Assembly (NCBI GenBank): GCA_039683515.1
Contig: JBDKRG010000035.1
Coordinates: 1-64,000 of the forward strand
Length of the DNA stretch: 64,000 bases
Direction of reading: 5' to 3'
DNA from: JAJFUE01 sp039683515
Lineage (GTDB): Bacteria > Sumerlaeota > Sumerlaeia > MVZB01
Shown here in pieces: positions 23,902 through 34,325 of this stretch. The number at the start of each line of letters is the position of its first letter. Position 1 is the stretch's first letter. Below the pieces are notes generated by a model, which saw only the letters and a list, made by a program, of their open reading frames with translations, was not told where the DNA came from and did no database searches. Made by a program: the position numbers and the translations under genes.

Positions 23902-25059
23902 ATGAATCCTTACCCCAAAAACGCCGCGACCTATTTTGCGCCCGCGCAGCGCGCCGACAAGGCCCAGGTGCGCGAGCTGTACGGCTTCGTGCTCCACAAC
24001 CCGCTGTTCCAGGCGATCATCGAGTCGATCGACGGCTACCTGATGATCCTGAACGAGCAGCGGCAGGTGCTGGCGATGAATCCGGCGCTCCTGGCCAAGC
24101 TCGGCGTCGACTCGATCGAGCCGCTCCTCGGCGACCGCCCCGGCGAAATTCTCGAATGCATCCACGCGCCGCAGGGGCCCGGCGGTTGCGGCACGTCGAA
24201 GGCGTGCTCGACCTGCGGGGCCGTGCTCGCGATCCTGTCGTGCCAGGAGGAAGGCCGCCCGCACACCGGCGAATGCATGATCACCGTGCGGCGCGACCAG
24301 ACGATCGCGTCGTACGACTTCCGCGTGCGCGCCACGCCGATCAGCCTCGGCGACAACAAGTTCACGGTCGTCGTGTTCAACGACATCAGCGGCGAAAAGC
24401 GCCGCCAGACGCTCGAGCGCGTCTTCTACCACGACCTGCTGAACACGGTCGGGGGGCTCGAGGGCTGGAGCAACCTCATCGTGCGCTACCAGGAGATGGA
24501 CCCGCGCGAGGCCGCCGAGCGCATTCTCGACCTCTCGCAGCGGCTGCGCCAGGAGATCGAGGACCAGCGCCGCCTGACCCAGGCCGAGGAAAACCAGCTC
24601 GAGGTGCGCAAGGAACACGTCCTTGTCGATCACGTCCTGGAACTGCTGCGCGGCGTCTTCCACGCCAACGACGCGGCCCGCGACCGCAACCTCGTCGTCG
24701 AGCCCGCCTCGCTCAAGGACGAGATCGTCACCGACGTCGGCCTCCTGGAGCGCATCCTGATCAACATGGTCAAGAACGCCCTGGAGGCGACCGAGCCCGG
24801 CCAGACCGTGCGCGTCTGGTTCGAGCGCCGCCCCGACGGCAGCGCCGTGTTTTCCGTGAACAATCCCGGCGAGATTCCCGAGCCGGTCGCCATGCACATC
24901 TTCCAGCGCTCGTTCAGCACCAAGCCGGAGCGCGGCCGCGGCATCGGGACCTACAGCATGAAGCTTTTCGGCGAGCGTTACCTGGGCGGCAAGGTCGACT
25001 TTTCGACGGACTCCGTTTCGGGGACGACGTTCCGGATCGAGCTTCCGTCCGAAGCCTGA
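23902..25059 (+). CDS. Orphan PAS histidine kinase with Cys-rich PAS domain
   Basis: A 385-residue soluble kinase. The N-terminal PAS domain (about 32-165) contains a cysteine cluster C86, C96, C102, C105, C114 and C125 in the arrangement GPGGCGTS..C..CGA, suggesting metal, [Fe-S] or thiol sensing. The dimerisation helix has FYHDLLNTVGG (His177, followed by Asp, as in the HD-type HisKA subfamily). The ATPase domain has NMVKNALEA (N box), RGRGIGTYSMKLFG (G box) and a C-terminal FRIELP strand. There is no TM segment and no adjacent response regulator. Its last 82 bp overlap the convergent glycosyltransferase gene. Confidence 0.88.
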   Translation: MNPYPKNAATYFAPAQRADKAQVRELYGFVLHNPLFQAIIESIDGYLMILNEQRQVLAMNPALLAKLGVDSIEPLLGDRPGEILECIHAPQGPGGCGTSKACSTCGAVLAILSCQEEGRPHTGECMITVRRDQTIASYDFRVRATPISLGDNKFTVVVFNDISGEKRRQTLERVFYHDLLNTVGGLEGWSNLIVRYQEMDPREAAERILDLSQRLRQEIEDQRRLTQAEENQLEVRKEHVLVDHVLELLRGVFHANDAARDRNLVVEPASLKDEIVTDVGLLERILINMVKNALEATEPGQTVRVWFERRPDGSAVFSVNNPGEIPEPVAMHIFQRSFSTKPERGRGIGTYSMKLFGERYLGGKVDFSTDSVSGTTFRIELPSEA

Positions 25060-26138
25060 CCCATGAGCTTGCGATACAGCTCCATCGTTTTGGTCGCCGT
25101 CATCTCGACCGTGTAGACCTGGCTGAGGCCGGCGGCGGCCGCGCCCATGCGCGCCACGCGCGACCGGTCGGCGACGAGCCCCTCGATCGCGTTCGCCCAA
25201 TCGTCGACGTTCTCGCCGAACAGCAGGCCGGCGCCGCTCGACCCGCACAGCTCGCTGTGCGGCGGGATGTCGCTCGCGAGGAACCCGCGGCCGGCGGCGC
25301 ACGCCTCGATGAGCGCGTTGGGGAAGCCTTCGCGGTTGCTGGTCGAGACGAACAGCTCGGCGTTGGCGAGGAACGGCCACACGTTGTCCTGCACGCCCAT
25401 GAACCGCACCACGCCGGCCAGGTTGTTGTCGGCGACGTGCTTGATCGACTTGTACAAGGCCGGGCCGTCGCCGACGAGCGTCAGGTTCACCGGGATGCCG
25501 CGCGTCTTGCACGCCTCCACGACGCCAAGCATGAAAATGTGCCGCTTCTGCGGGACGAACCGGCCGGCCCACACCAGCTCGAGCGGGTCGCCGTTGGCGC
25601 GCTGCGGGAGCGGCTTCGACTTGCCGTGGACGGCGATGCCGTTGTAGATGACGTGGATTTTCGAGTCGGGAACGCCGAGGTCGAGCAGCGGCGCCTTGAC
25701 CGAGTTCGAGACGGCGATCCACGCCGCCGGGATGTCGCGCGTCCAGCGGATCATCCGCGCCTGGTTGGAGCTCAGGAACGGCCTCTGGCTGTGATAGCCG
25801 TTCACGACGGCGACGCCGGGCTGCCGGATCATCGCCAGGTTGACCGCGATGTTGGCCACGTACATGTGGCCGTGGACGATCTGAAACCCGCCCTCGACGA
25901 TCAGCTTGCGCAGCCTCCACAGCCCGAACGGATCCAGCCGCGAATGGAACGGGATGTGGTGCACCGGAATTCCGAGCGCGGCGAGGTGATCCTCCAACTG
26001 GCCGCGTTCGGCCCTGATGCAGCAGACTTCCGCATCCACGCCCAAGGGCACGATTTTCTCCAGCGTCCGCAGCAGCATGCGCTGCACGCCGCCCATCTGG
26101 AGATCGGGTATCACTCGAAGCAGTTTTATCCGGCTCAT
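24978..26138 (-). CDS. Family 4 (GT-B) glycosyltransferase
   Basis: This 386-residue product starts at ATG 26138, with GGGGAG about 7 nt upstream; the longer frame to 26210 is unlikely. The N-terminal Rossmann half begins LLRVIPDLQMGGVQRML with the donor/acceptor glycine loop. The C-terminal half holds LVWAGRFVPQKRH, LTLVGDGPA and the EX7E-type motif SNREGFPNALIEACAAG. These define retaining GT4 enzymes of polysaccharide or glycolipid synthesis. The C-terminal tail of about 25 residues runs antisense to the histidine kinase 3' end. Confidence 0.88.
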   Translation of the reverse strand: MSRIKLLRVIPDLQMGGVQRMLLRTLEKIVPLGVDAEVCCIRAERGQLEDHLAALGIPVHHIPFHSRLDPFGLWRLRKLIVEGGFQIVHGHMYVANIAVNLAMIRQPGVAVVNGYHSQRPFLSSNQARMIRWTRDIPAAWIAVSNSVKAPLLDLGVPDSKIHVIYNGIAVHGKSKPLPQRANGDPLELVWAGRFVPQKRHIFMLGVVEACKTRGIPVNLTLVGDGPALYKSIKHVADNNLAGVVRFMGVQDNVWPFLANAELFVSTSNREGFPNALIEACAAGRGFLASDIPPHSELCGSSGAGLLFGENVDDWANAIEGLVADRSRVARMGAAAAGLSQVYTVEMTATKTMELYRKLMGQASDGSSIRNVVPETESVEKSTLPPR

Positions 26139-26293
26139 CGTCACGCTCCCCGACCTTTTTATCCTGTCCGTGGACCGAAAACCAGCATTTTCAGGATGTC
26201 CCTGTCTCAAGATCGCGGCATCGGATAGTCTAAAAATACTAATGAAAAATAGGGACTCCGGATGATTGCGATTTGCGTTAAAATAGAGTTGTT

Positions 26294-26316
26294 CGCCGGC
26301 GGGCGTTCGGCCGGCG
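26294..26316 (+). promoter_or_regulatory. Leader hairpin upstream of the Tyr/Pro-rich protein gene
   Basis: CGCCGGC (26294-26300) pairs perfectly with GCCGGCG (26310-26316) and sits 4 nt before the ribosome-binding site AGGAG (26321-26325) of the gene at 26333. A -10-like TAAAAT lies at about 26278, so the hairpin would be at the very 5' end of the mRNA, where it could protect the transcript or modulate initiation. Confidence 0.45.
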
Positions 26317-26332
26317 AGAGAGGAGATGCGCG

Positions 26333-26710
26333 ATGTCCAGACACATGCTGTTCGGACTTTTGATCGGATTGAGTATTTTGCTCGCCGCGCCCGCCGCCGA
26401 GGCGAGCCCGGCGCGGAATGCAGCGATACATTGGGTGCAGCCGGTGGACAGCTGGGGGTTCAGCCTGAACCTGAACCCGTACTCATACCCGTACCCATAC
26501 CCGTACCCATACTATGACCGCTACCATGGCTACCCGTATGGATACCGGTATTACAATTATCCGCGATACGATTACAGCCCGTATCCGTATGGGTATTTCT
26601 ACTACTACGACCGCGACCGCGATCACAGATACTACCGCGACCGGGACCGCTGGGACCGGCGGCATGACCGTTGGCACGACCGCAACGACCGCCGACATCA
26701 CCGTCGCTGA
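26333..26710 (+). CDS. Small secreted Tyr/Pro-rich, Asp/Arg/His-rich protein
   Basis: This 125-residue protein has a clear signal peptide (cleavage near AEA-SP), then a low-complexity body. Residues about 47-90 are Tyr/Pro repeats (YPYPYPYPYY, YPYGYRYY), and residues about 90-125 are Asp/Arg then His/Arg repeats ending in RRHHRR. Such proteins occur widely as periplasmic or surface structural proteins with unknown roles. The sharp switch from aromatic to highly charged sequence suggests an adhesive or metal-binding tail. ATG 26333 has AGGAG 7 nt upstream. Confidence 0.7.
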   Translation: MSRHMLFGLLIGLSILLAAPAAEASPARNAAIHWVQPVDSWGFSLNLNPYSYPYPYPYPYYDRYHGYPYGYRYYNYPRYDYSPYPYGYFYYYDRDRDHRYYRDRDRWDRRHDRWHDRNDRRHHRR

Positions 26711-26736
26711 TCGGGCATTCCCTTTGAGCTTGAGCG

Positions 26737-26836
26737 CCGGGGGTAGGTTCGGCTCGCAAGCTCGCCAACTCAACCCCCGGCTTAGGGATCGAACCGCTTC
26801 GCGGTTCAAAGACAAATCCGACAGATGACCGTTGAC
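26737..26836. repeat. 100-bp dispersed repeat element, copy 1
   Basis: Two hairpins: CCGGGGGT (26737-26744) with ACCCCCGG (26773-26780), and GAACCGC-TTC-GCGGTTC (26791-26807), then a conserved tail GACAAATCC.ACAGATGAC. A second copy with about 90% identity by eye lies at 41345-41445. A perfect 14-bp inverted repeat CTTGAGCGCCGGGG / CCCCGGCGCTCAAG (26729-26742; 26848-26861) flanks this copy; the right arm is the last codons of uvrB. Confidence 0.8.
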
Positions 26837-26842
26837 GGGTCA

Positions 26843-28849
<2,007 letters not shown>

Positions 28850-28920
28850 GGCAACCATTATAAATTGATGGCGTGTGCTTGTCGAATTGAACCGCAAAGA
28901 CGCAAAGGCGCATTGAACCC

Positions 28921-29481
28921 ATGTCCCTGTTTGAACTGATCGGAATCGCCGTCGGACTTTCCATGGATGCCTTCGCCGTGGCGGTGGCGTGCAGCCTGAT
29001 GCTGCGGCAGGTGAAGCTGCGCCAGGTGTTCCGGCTCGCGTTTCACTTCGGGCTGTTCCAGGCGATGATGCCGATGATCGGCTGGATCATCGGCCAGGGC
29101 GCCGCGCATTACATCACCGGCTACGACCACTGGGTCGCGTTCGGCCTGCTGGCGTTCGTCGGCGGCAAGGCGATCTACGAGGCGATCTACGGCGAGGACG
29201 AGGAGGAAAACCGCGCCGACCCGACGCGCGGCATGTCGCTCGTGATCTTTTCGCTCGCCACGAGCATCGACGCGCTCGCCGTCGGCCTGAGCCTCGCCAT
29301 CATCGGCGTCGACATCATTTACCCGGCGGCGATGATCGGCATCATCTGCGCCGTCATCACCACGATCGGCATGATGATCGGGACGAAGGTCGGCGGGCAT
29401 TTCGGGCAAAGAGTCGAGATTCTCGGCGGACTGGTCCTGATCGGGATCGGCCTCAAGATCCTTGTCGCGCATTTGTTCTAA
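28921..29481 (+). CDS. mntP: MntP-type manganese efflux pump
   Basis: A 186-residue inner-membrane protein with six hydrophobic segments in two homologous halves. Each half has the conserved acidic pair: GLSMDAFAVAVA and ATSIDALAVGLS. The loop ..YGEDEEE between halves is acidic. MntP exports Mn(II). The yybP-ykoY riboswitch that often precedes it is not present in the 70 bp separating it from divergent uvrB; that gap instead holds an 8-bp repeat (CGCAAAGA, CGCAAAGG). Confidence 0.92.
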   Translation: MSLFELIGIAVGLSMDAFAVAVACSLMLRQVKLRQVFRLAFHFGLFQAMMPMIGWIIGQGAAHYITGYDHWVAFGLLAFVGGKAIYEAIYGEDEEENRADPTRGMSLVIFSLATSIDALAVGLSLAIIGVDIIYPAAMIGIICAVITTIGMMIGTKVGGHFGQRVEILGGLVLIGIGLKILVAHLF

Positions 29482-29488
29482 ATCATTT

Positions 29489-29615
29489 TGTCGCAGAGGG
29501 GCAGAGATTGCGCGGAGAGCGCAGAGAAAATTCTCTACGCCAAGGCGCCAAGAACGCCAAGATTCTGAATTGAAATTCTCGGCCTCCCTGCGAGACCTCC
29601 GCGCCTCTGCGGCGA
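29489..29615. repeat. Short tandem arrays of the CGCAGAG / GCCAAG type
   Basis: Imperfect 7-9 bp units (CGCAGAGGGG, CAGAGATTG, CGCGGAGAG, CGCAGAGAA; then CGCCAAGG, CGCCAAGAA, CGCCAAGA) fill the gap between convergent mntP and hldE. A partly inverse sequence (CCTCCGCGCCTCTGCGGCG) at the right end lets the transcript fold back. Related units appear at 35989, 60223 and 60953. Confidence 0.7.
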
Positions 29616-29617
29616 AA

Positions 29618-31096
29618 TCACGATCCCAGCGCGCCGGCGATCCGCTCGAGCATCGAGTCGGTCGTGACCGCCCCCATGAGCGGCATGACTTCGACCTTGC
29701 CGCCGTATTGCTCGACGATTTCGCGGCCGACGACGCCGCTGACGCCCGGGACCTTGCCCTTGACGAGGATGTCGGGGCGCAGTCTTCCCAACAGGCGCTC
29801 GGGCGTGTCCTCGTCGAAGACGACAATGAAGTCGACGGCGTCGAGCGAGGCGAGCAGCGCGGCGCGCTCCTCTTCGCCGAGGATCGGGCGCGGCGGCTTC
29901 TTGAGCCGGCGGACGCTGGCATCGCTGTTGATCGCGACGATCAGCACGTCGCCCAGCGCGCGCGCCCGCTCGAGGAATTTCAGGTGGCCGATGTGGATCA
30001 GGTCGAAGCAGCCGTTCGTGAAGACGATTCGCTTGCCGATCGCGCGAAGAGCCTCGATTTCGGTGGCGATCTGGTCGAGCGAACGCAGTTTCCACGCCGC
30101 CTGGCCGGGCCGCACCATGGCGAGCAGTTCCGCCGGGCTCGCGGTCGCCGCGCCGAGCTTGCCGACGACGATCGAGCCGGCCGCGTTGCCGAGCCGCGCG
30201 GCCTCGGTGACGCTCGCGCCGGCGGCCATGGCCAGGCCGAGCGTCGCGATGAACGTGTCGCCCGCGCCCGTCACGTCGAATACCGCGCGCGCCTGGGCGG
30301 GGTGATGCGAGGCCGCCCGGCCTTTCTCGAACACGGAGACGCCCTGCGCGCCGCGCGTGATCACGACCGCGCGCCCCTTGACGACGCGACGCAGCGCGGC
30401 GGCCGCCTCGGCGATGGCCGGCTCGCCGTCGATCTTGAGCCCGGAGGCCGCCTGCGCCTCCTTCTGGTTGGGCGTGATCACGTCGGCGCCGCGATACTTG
30501 CGGTAGTCGACCCCCTTGGGGTCGATGATGACCGGCTTGCCGGCCGCGTGCGCGAGCTGGATCATGCGCGCGCACAGCTCCGGCGCGAGGACACCCTTGT
30601 CATAGTCCGACAGGATGACGAGCTCGGCCTGGGCGAGGAGTTTTTCGAAGCGCTCGAGGATCCGGCGGCCGAGCGCCTCGCCGAGTTTGCCGTCGTCCTC
30701 GCAGTCGAGCCGCAGGAGCTGCTGGCCCTGGCTCATGATGCGCGTCTTGATCGTGGTCGGCCGCGCCTTGTCCGCGATCAGGCCGCGGTCGCTCACGCCG
30801 AGCTCCTTGAGCCGCGCGCGGAACTCGTCGGCCGCCGCATCGGCGCCGACGAGGCCGACCAGCTCGGGCCGGCCGCCGAGCGCGCACAGGTTCGCGACGA
30901 CGTTCGAGGCGCCGCCGAGGTTCGTCGACTGCCGCCGCCACTTGACGACCGGCACTGGCGCCTCGGGCGAGGTGCGCTCGACGTCGCCCCAGATGTAACG
31001 GTCGAGGATCACGTCGCCGGCGACGAGCACGCGCCGTCCGGCGAATGATTTGATCAGTTGTTCGAGCCGCTCCGGAGCGGTCTGGCGTTCAGTCAT
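29618..31096 (-). CDS. hldE: Bifunctional heptose-7-phosphate kinase / heptose-1-phosphate adenylyltransferase
   Basis: A 492-residue fusion. The N-terminal ribokinase-like domain (about 1-330) has GDVILDRYIWGDVER, SYDKG..LAPELC and the catalytic DVTGAGDTFIA. The C-terminal nucleotidyltransferase domain (about 350-490) has FTNGCFDLIHIGHLKFL with the HxGH motif and a VKGK.PG.... loop. It makes ADP-D-glycero-beta-D-manno-heptose, precursor of the LPS inner core, so the organism should have heptose-containing LPS. Start ATG 31096 with GAGGGG 8 nt upstream is preferred to the longer frame at 31156. Confidence 0.95.
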   Translation of the reverse strand: MTERQTAPERLEQLIKSFAGRRVLVAGDVILDRYIWGDVERTSPEAPVPVVKWRRQSTNLGGASNVVANLCALGGRPELVGLVGADAAADEFRARLKELGVSDRGLIADKARPTTIKTRIMSQGQQLLRLDCEDDGKLGEALGRRILERFEKLLAQAELVILSDYDKGVLAPELCARMIQLAHAAGKPVIIDPKGVDYRKYRGADVITPNQKEAQAASGLKIDGEPAIAEAAAALRRVVKGRAVVITRGAQGVSVFEKGRAASHHPAQARAVFDVTGAGDTFIATLGLAMAAGASVTEAARLGNAAGSIVVGKLGAATASPAELLAMVRPGQAAWKLRSLDQIATEIEALRAIGKRIVFTNGCFDLIHIGHLKFLERARALGDVLIVAINSDASVRRLKKPPRPILGEEERAALLASLDAVDFIVVFDEDTPERLLGRLRPDILVKGKVPGVSGVVGREIVEQYGGKVEVMPLMGAVTTDSMLERIAGALGS

Positions 31097-31187
31097 CTTG
31101 TGTCCCCTCAATTCATTCTGCCCCATACGTGGGAATTCGGCGTGCTCGTCATCCATAAGTTACCATAATCAAATTGCCGTTGTTCAA

Positions 31188-31337
31188 GAACCGCGTCAGC
31201 GGTTCGAAAAAACCATCGCCCGCGCATTTGTCGAACCAATAAATCGGTTCGTGTGTTTGTTCCGTCTGACCGTGGGTTGCCGATAAACGGCGTATCGGCA
31301 ACCCACGGCTTTGAACGTCGAACCGCTGGCGCGGTTC
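31188..31337. repeat. Cluster of four palindromes flanked by GAACCGC-N4-GCGGTTC
   Basis: In order: GAACCGC-GTCA-GCGGTTC (31188-31205), CGAACC/GGTTCG (31232-31251), a perfect 16-bp stem beginning CCGTGGGTTGCC (31270-31285 with 31293-31308, 7-nt loop), and GAACCGC-TGGC-GCGGTTC (31320-31337). The outer pair are the same palindrome. It lies between two minus-strand genes (GT39 upstream, hldE downstream) and could terminate or process the transcript. Confidence 0.85.
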
Positions 31338-31360
31338 CTCATCGCTCTCCCAACGCACTC

Positions 31361-32917
31361 TCACCTCTGCCGCGTCTTCTCCTCGGGTATATTCACCGCC
31401 AGCGCCCATGTCGAGCCCGTCGGCGTCGTGAACGTCTTGACCGGGGGGCCATCGGTCCACGGCGCGATCGCCTTGAACAGTTCGGTGTTCGCGGGGATCA
31501 CCAGGATCCGCCGCGCGGGTTCCGGGCGGCCCGCCGCCGCAGGCACGGGAGGCCAAGGCCCGAGCGGGATCCGATCGAAATACGGGTAGATGTTTTCGGG
31601 CCTCGCCGCGGTGAGCGTCACGAAATGGAACGGCCGCTCCTCGGCGCTCATGAACGGCTCGGGGATGAACACGGCGGCGTCGGCCGAAGCCTCGTTGGCG
31701 AACTTCGCGATCTGCACGGCCCGGCCGTGGAACCGCTCCCACACGTCCATGCGCCGCGGCCAGGCGAGGTAAACGTCGCGCGCGGTCAACACCGCCGAGG
31801 CAAGGATGACGAGCGCGATCAGGGCGGCGCGGGCCGTTTTCCGACCGCGCGCGATCCGGCCGGCGGCGTCGGCCAGCCCGATCCCCGTCAGCGCCGCGAC
31901 CGCCGGCGAGGCCACCAGCGACCGCAGGAAATTGGGCGAGTCGGTATAGGTAAAAATCGTCGGCGCGATCCCGCACATCAGCCACAGGAGCAGGATTGGC
32001 GCGATGATGTTGCGGCGGATCGCGGCCAGGCACAGGATCGCCCCCCACGCGAAGAAAAGCATCTGCACGCCGTCGAGGGCGGCCTTGTTCGGGATGTTCT
32101 GAAGCGGGACGTGGTCGCCGCGCCAGAAGAACATCGTGAGCGCCTCGGAGAGGTTCTGCCCGATCTCGGCCACGCCGTCCGCGACGCCGCCCGAAAACGG
32201 CGACACCGCCTTGGGCCGGTTGAACAGGTCGTCGCGGTGAGTTGCGTAGTGGATGAGGATCGGCGCGGCGACAGCGATTGCGAAGCACGCCGCCAGCGCC
32301 AGCCGCGCGCGGCCGGCCTTCGATTTCCACTCGCCGACGGCCGCCCACAGCGCCAGGATCCCCGCCAGCGGCAGCATGAAATACCAGGCGAGGTAGGTGT
32401 AGAACCCGCCGCCGAGCAGGATGCCGAAGATCGCCGCGCGCCATGCGGTCGGCCGCCTGCGCCACGCCAGCGCCGACCAGACGAGCGCGCAGATCCACAA
32501 CGGCAGGACGAGCGTGCGGAAGATCAGCCGGCTGAAAATCACGTGCCAGCGCATCGTCGCGAGCACGGCGGCGGCGCTCAGCGCGGCGGTCTCGCCCGTC
32601 TGCGCGCGCAGCGTCAGGTACAGGAGCAAGACGGTCAGGATCCCGATCGCCGCCGACAGCGAGCGCATGACGACAATGTTCGGTCCGCCGGCCCGGATCA
32701 CGAGCGCCAGAAGCGTCTCATACATCGGCTCGCGCGGGAAGACGTCCGGGTAGACGATCCTGAAATGGCCGCCCGGCTGCCACACGGCCACGGCGTCCTG
32801 GCCGTTGAGGGCCTCGTCGAACCACAGACCCGGCGGCACGCTGCCGAGCGCCGGCGCGCGCAGCAGCGCCGCGACGACCAGGACCAGTCCCAGTGCCGCC
32901 ATCCGCCACTGCCGCAT
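31361..32917 (-). CDS. GT39-like integral membrane glycosyltransferase
   Basis: A 518-residue protein (ATG 32917; a TTG 13 codons upstream is possible). About ten hydrophobic segments fill residues 6-370, and a soluble ~150-residue domain ends the protein. The first extracytoplasmic loop contains PPGLWFDEALNGQDA, the Asp-Glu hallmark of the PMT/ArnT/GT39 GT-C fold that uses polyprenyl-phosphate sugars. It probably glycosylates a lipid or protein acceptor in the periplasm. It lies upstream of hldE, separated by the palindrome cluster. Confidence 0.8.
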   Translation of the reverse strand: MRQWRMAALGLVLVVAALLRAPALGSVPPGLWFDEALNGQDAVAVWQPGGHFRIVYPDVFPREPMYETLLALVIRAGGPNIVVMRSLSAAIGILTVLLLYLTLRAQTGETAALSAAAVLATMRWHVIFSRLIFRTLVLPLWICALVWSALAWRRRPTAWRAAIFGILLGGGFYTYLAWYFMLPLAGILALWAAVGEWKSKAGRARLALAACFAIAVAAPILIHYATHRDDLFNRPKAVSPFSGGVADGVAEIGQNLSEALTMFFWRGDHVPLQNIPNKAALDGVQMLFFAWGAILCLAAIRRNIIAPILLLWLMCGIAPTIFTYTDSPNFLRSLVASPAVAALTGIGLADAAGRIARGRKTARAALIALVILASAVLTARDVYLAWPRRMDVWERFHGRAVQIAKFANEASADAAVFIPEPFMSAEERPFHFVTLTAARPENIYPYFDRIPLGPWPPVPAAAGRPEPARRILVIPANTELFKAIAPWTDGPPVKTFTTPTGSTWALAVNIPEEKTRQR

Positions 32918-33124
32918 GGCGGCGCAAGATTCCTGTTGGGTGGCTTTCTCAGGCAATGCGATTCGGATCCGTTTTTGGCATCGGCGGGTTGACGGCCGCG
33001 GCCGCGATCAAACCCCATCCCGCCCAAGCCAGAATAGCCGGAAATACGAAGAATCCCAGATAAAATTATTTCGTGTTTATGAATTTTCTGTCGAATTTCC
33101 CGATCGCCCATTAAATTAACGCCC

Positions 33125-34027
33125 ATGGAAATTTCGGTCGTCATCCCCGTGCGCAACCGGCCCGAGCAGATCAGGCGAGCCGTCGAGGGCGTGCTGGCCT
33201 GCGATCTCCCGCGCGACGAGTATGAATTGATCGTCGTCGACAACGGTTCGACCGACGACACCGCCGCGGCCGCGGCCGAGGCCGGCGCGCGCGTCGTCAG
33301 CGAGCCGGTCCCCAATCGCTGCCGCGCCCGCAACCGCGGCGCCGAGGCCGCCCGGGGACGGTGGATTGCGTTCATCGACAGCGATTGCGTTCCGGAGCCG
33401 GGCTGGCTTGGGGCGATGGCGCGCGCGGCCGCCGAGGCGACATGCGAACCCAAGCGCGCGCTGATCGCCGGGGCCGTTCTGCCCGCGCCGCCGGCCTCGC
33501 CCGTCGAGGCCTACATCGCGAAGCGCCGCTGGGTCGACCAGGAAAAATTCATGCAGCCCGGCCGCAGGTTCTCGCCGCCGTTTGCCGCGACGGCGAATTT
33601 GATGGTCCGGCGCGATGTGTATTTTGCATTGAACGGACTGGATCCGACACTCGCCGTAGCCGGCGAGGACGCCGATTTTTGCTGGCGCGCGGCCGAGGCC
33701 GGCTGGCAGCTGCATTACGAGCCCGCCGCCGCCGTCGTGCATTATCACCGCGCGACGATCGGGGGGCTGTGGCGGCAGTCGCGCGATTATGGCCTCGGCA
33801 ACGCCGAGCTCTTCGCGCGCTGGCATGAAAAATGGGGCGCGACATATTGGATCGAGCCGCGCCGTTATGCGTGGGCGGTGAAGGCGCTCATCAAAGCTCC
33901 GTTTTACGCGACCGTCGGCCGCAATGCGTTGGAACGACGTGAGCCGTCTTACGACTTCCTCGCCAACACGGCGATGGCGCTGGGAAGAATCCAGGGCGGA
34001 TTCAAGCGCCGAGTGATTGTGATTTGA
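33125..34027 (+). CDS. Family 2 glycosyltransferase
   Basis: A 300-residue GT-A enzyme: ISVVIPVRNRPEQI and VVDNGSTDDT (nucleotide binding), FIDSDCVPEPGWL (DxD), and AGEDADFCWRAAEAG (catalytic base region). No processive Q..RW motif and no strong TM helices except a weak hydrophobic patch near the C-terminus, so it likely transfers single sugars, for example rhamnose or galactose onto a lipid carrier. The ATG directly follows an AT-rich promoter-like stretch (33060-33120). Confidence 0.87.
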   Translation: MEISVVIPVRNRPEQIRRAVEGVLACDLPRDEYELIVVDNGSTDDTAAAAAEAGARVVSEPVPNRCRARNRGAEAARGRWIAFIDSDCVPEPGWLGAMARAAAEATCEPKRALIAGAVLPAPPASPVEAYIAKRRWVDQEKFMQPGRRFSPPFAATANLMVRRDVYFALNGLDPTLAVAGEDADFCWRAAEAGWQLHYEPAAAVVHYHRATIGGLWRQSRDYGLGNAELFARWHEKWGATYWIEPRRYAWAVKALIKAPFYATVGRNALERREPSYDFLANTAMALGRIQGGFKRRVIVI

Positions 34028-34056
34028 TTCAATAACATAAATATAAATATATAATG

Positions 34057-34091
34057 TTTCTGGTTTCTGGTTTCTAGTTTCTAGTTTTGAG
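34057..34091. repeat. Heptamer tandem repeat TTTCTGG/TTTCTAG overlapping the anti-sigma stop codon
   Basis: Five consecutive 7-mers: TTTCTGG twice, TTTCTAG twice, TTTTGAG. The array begins in the intergenic DNA and runs into the 3' end of the anti-sigma gene, supplying its stop codon (34074-34076) and the last few residues. Confidence 0.8.
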
Positions 34092-34325
34092 GGCTTGCTT
34101 GATTCGCTGCTTCGCTTCGTCGCTCATCCCTGTCATGAAATCGTGCTCGTGCGCGCGTTCTCCGAAGCGATTGCAAAAACCACGCAGAATCGCGATGTGT
34201 TGGCCGAAGCGCTTGCAGAACGGACACAGGCCGATGTGGATGTGGAGCGCCAGCCATTGACGGATCGAAAGCTTGCGGTCGAGACTTTGCGACGACAGTT
34301 CCGAGCTCTGCCTGCAGTTCGTCAT
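34074..34325 (-). CDS. Small zinc-finger (ZAS-type) anti-sigma factor
   Basis: An 83-residue product starting in a 4-nt ATGA overlap with the sigma gene stop. It carries the H-x3-C-x2-C zinc motif of ZAS/zf-HC2 anti-sigma factors (H30, C34, C37 in HIHIGLCPFCKRF). There is no TM segment, so it would act in the cytoplasm, like RsrA, binding the sigma factor and releasing it on zinc loss or thiol oxidation. A further Cys lies at 51. The C-terminus is encoded by a heptamer repeat, so it may be shortened or altered. Confidence 0.8.
   Translation of the reverse strand: MTNCRQSSELSSQSLDRKLSIRQWLALHIHIGLCPFCKRFGQHIAILRGFCNRFGERAHEHDFMTGMSDEAKQRIKQALKTRN

Noticed and set aside
28850..28920. yybP-ykoY manganese riboswitch before mntP
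   Set aside because: The gap is only 70 bp, contains an 8-bp repeat and the uvrB start, and shows no matching structure.
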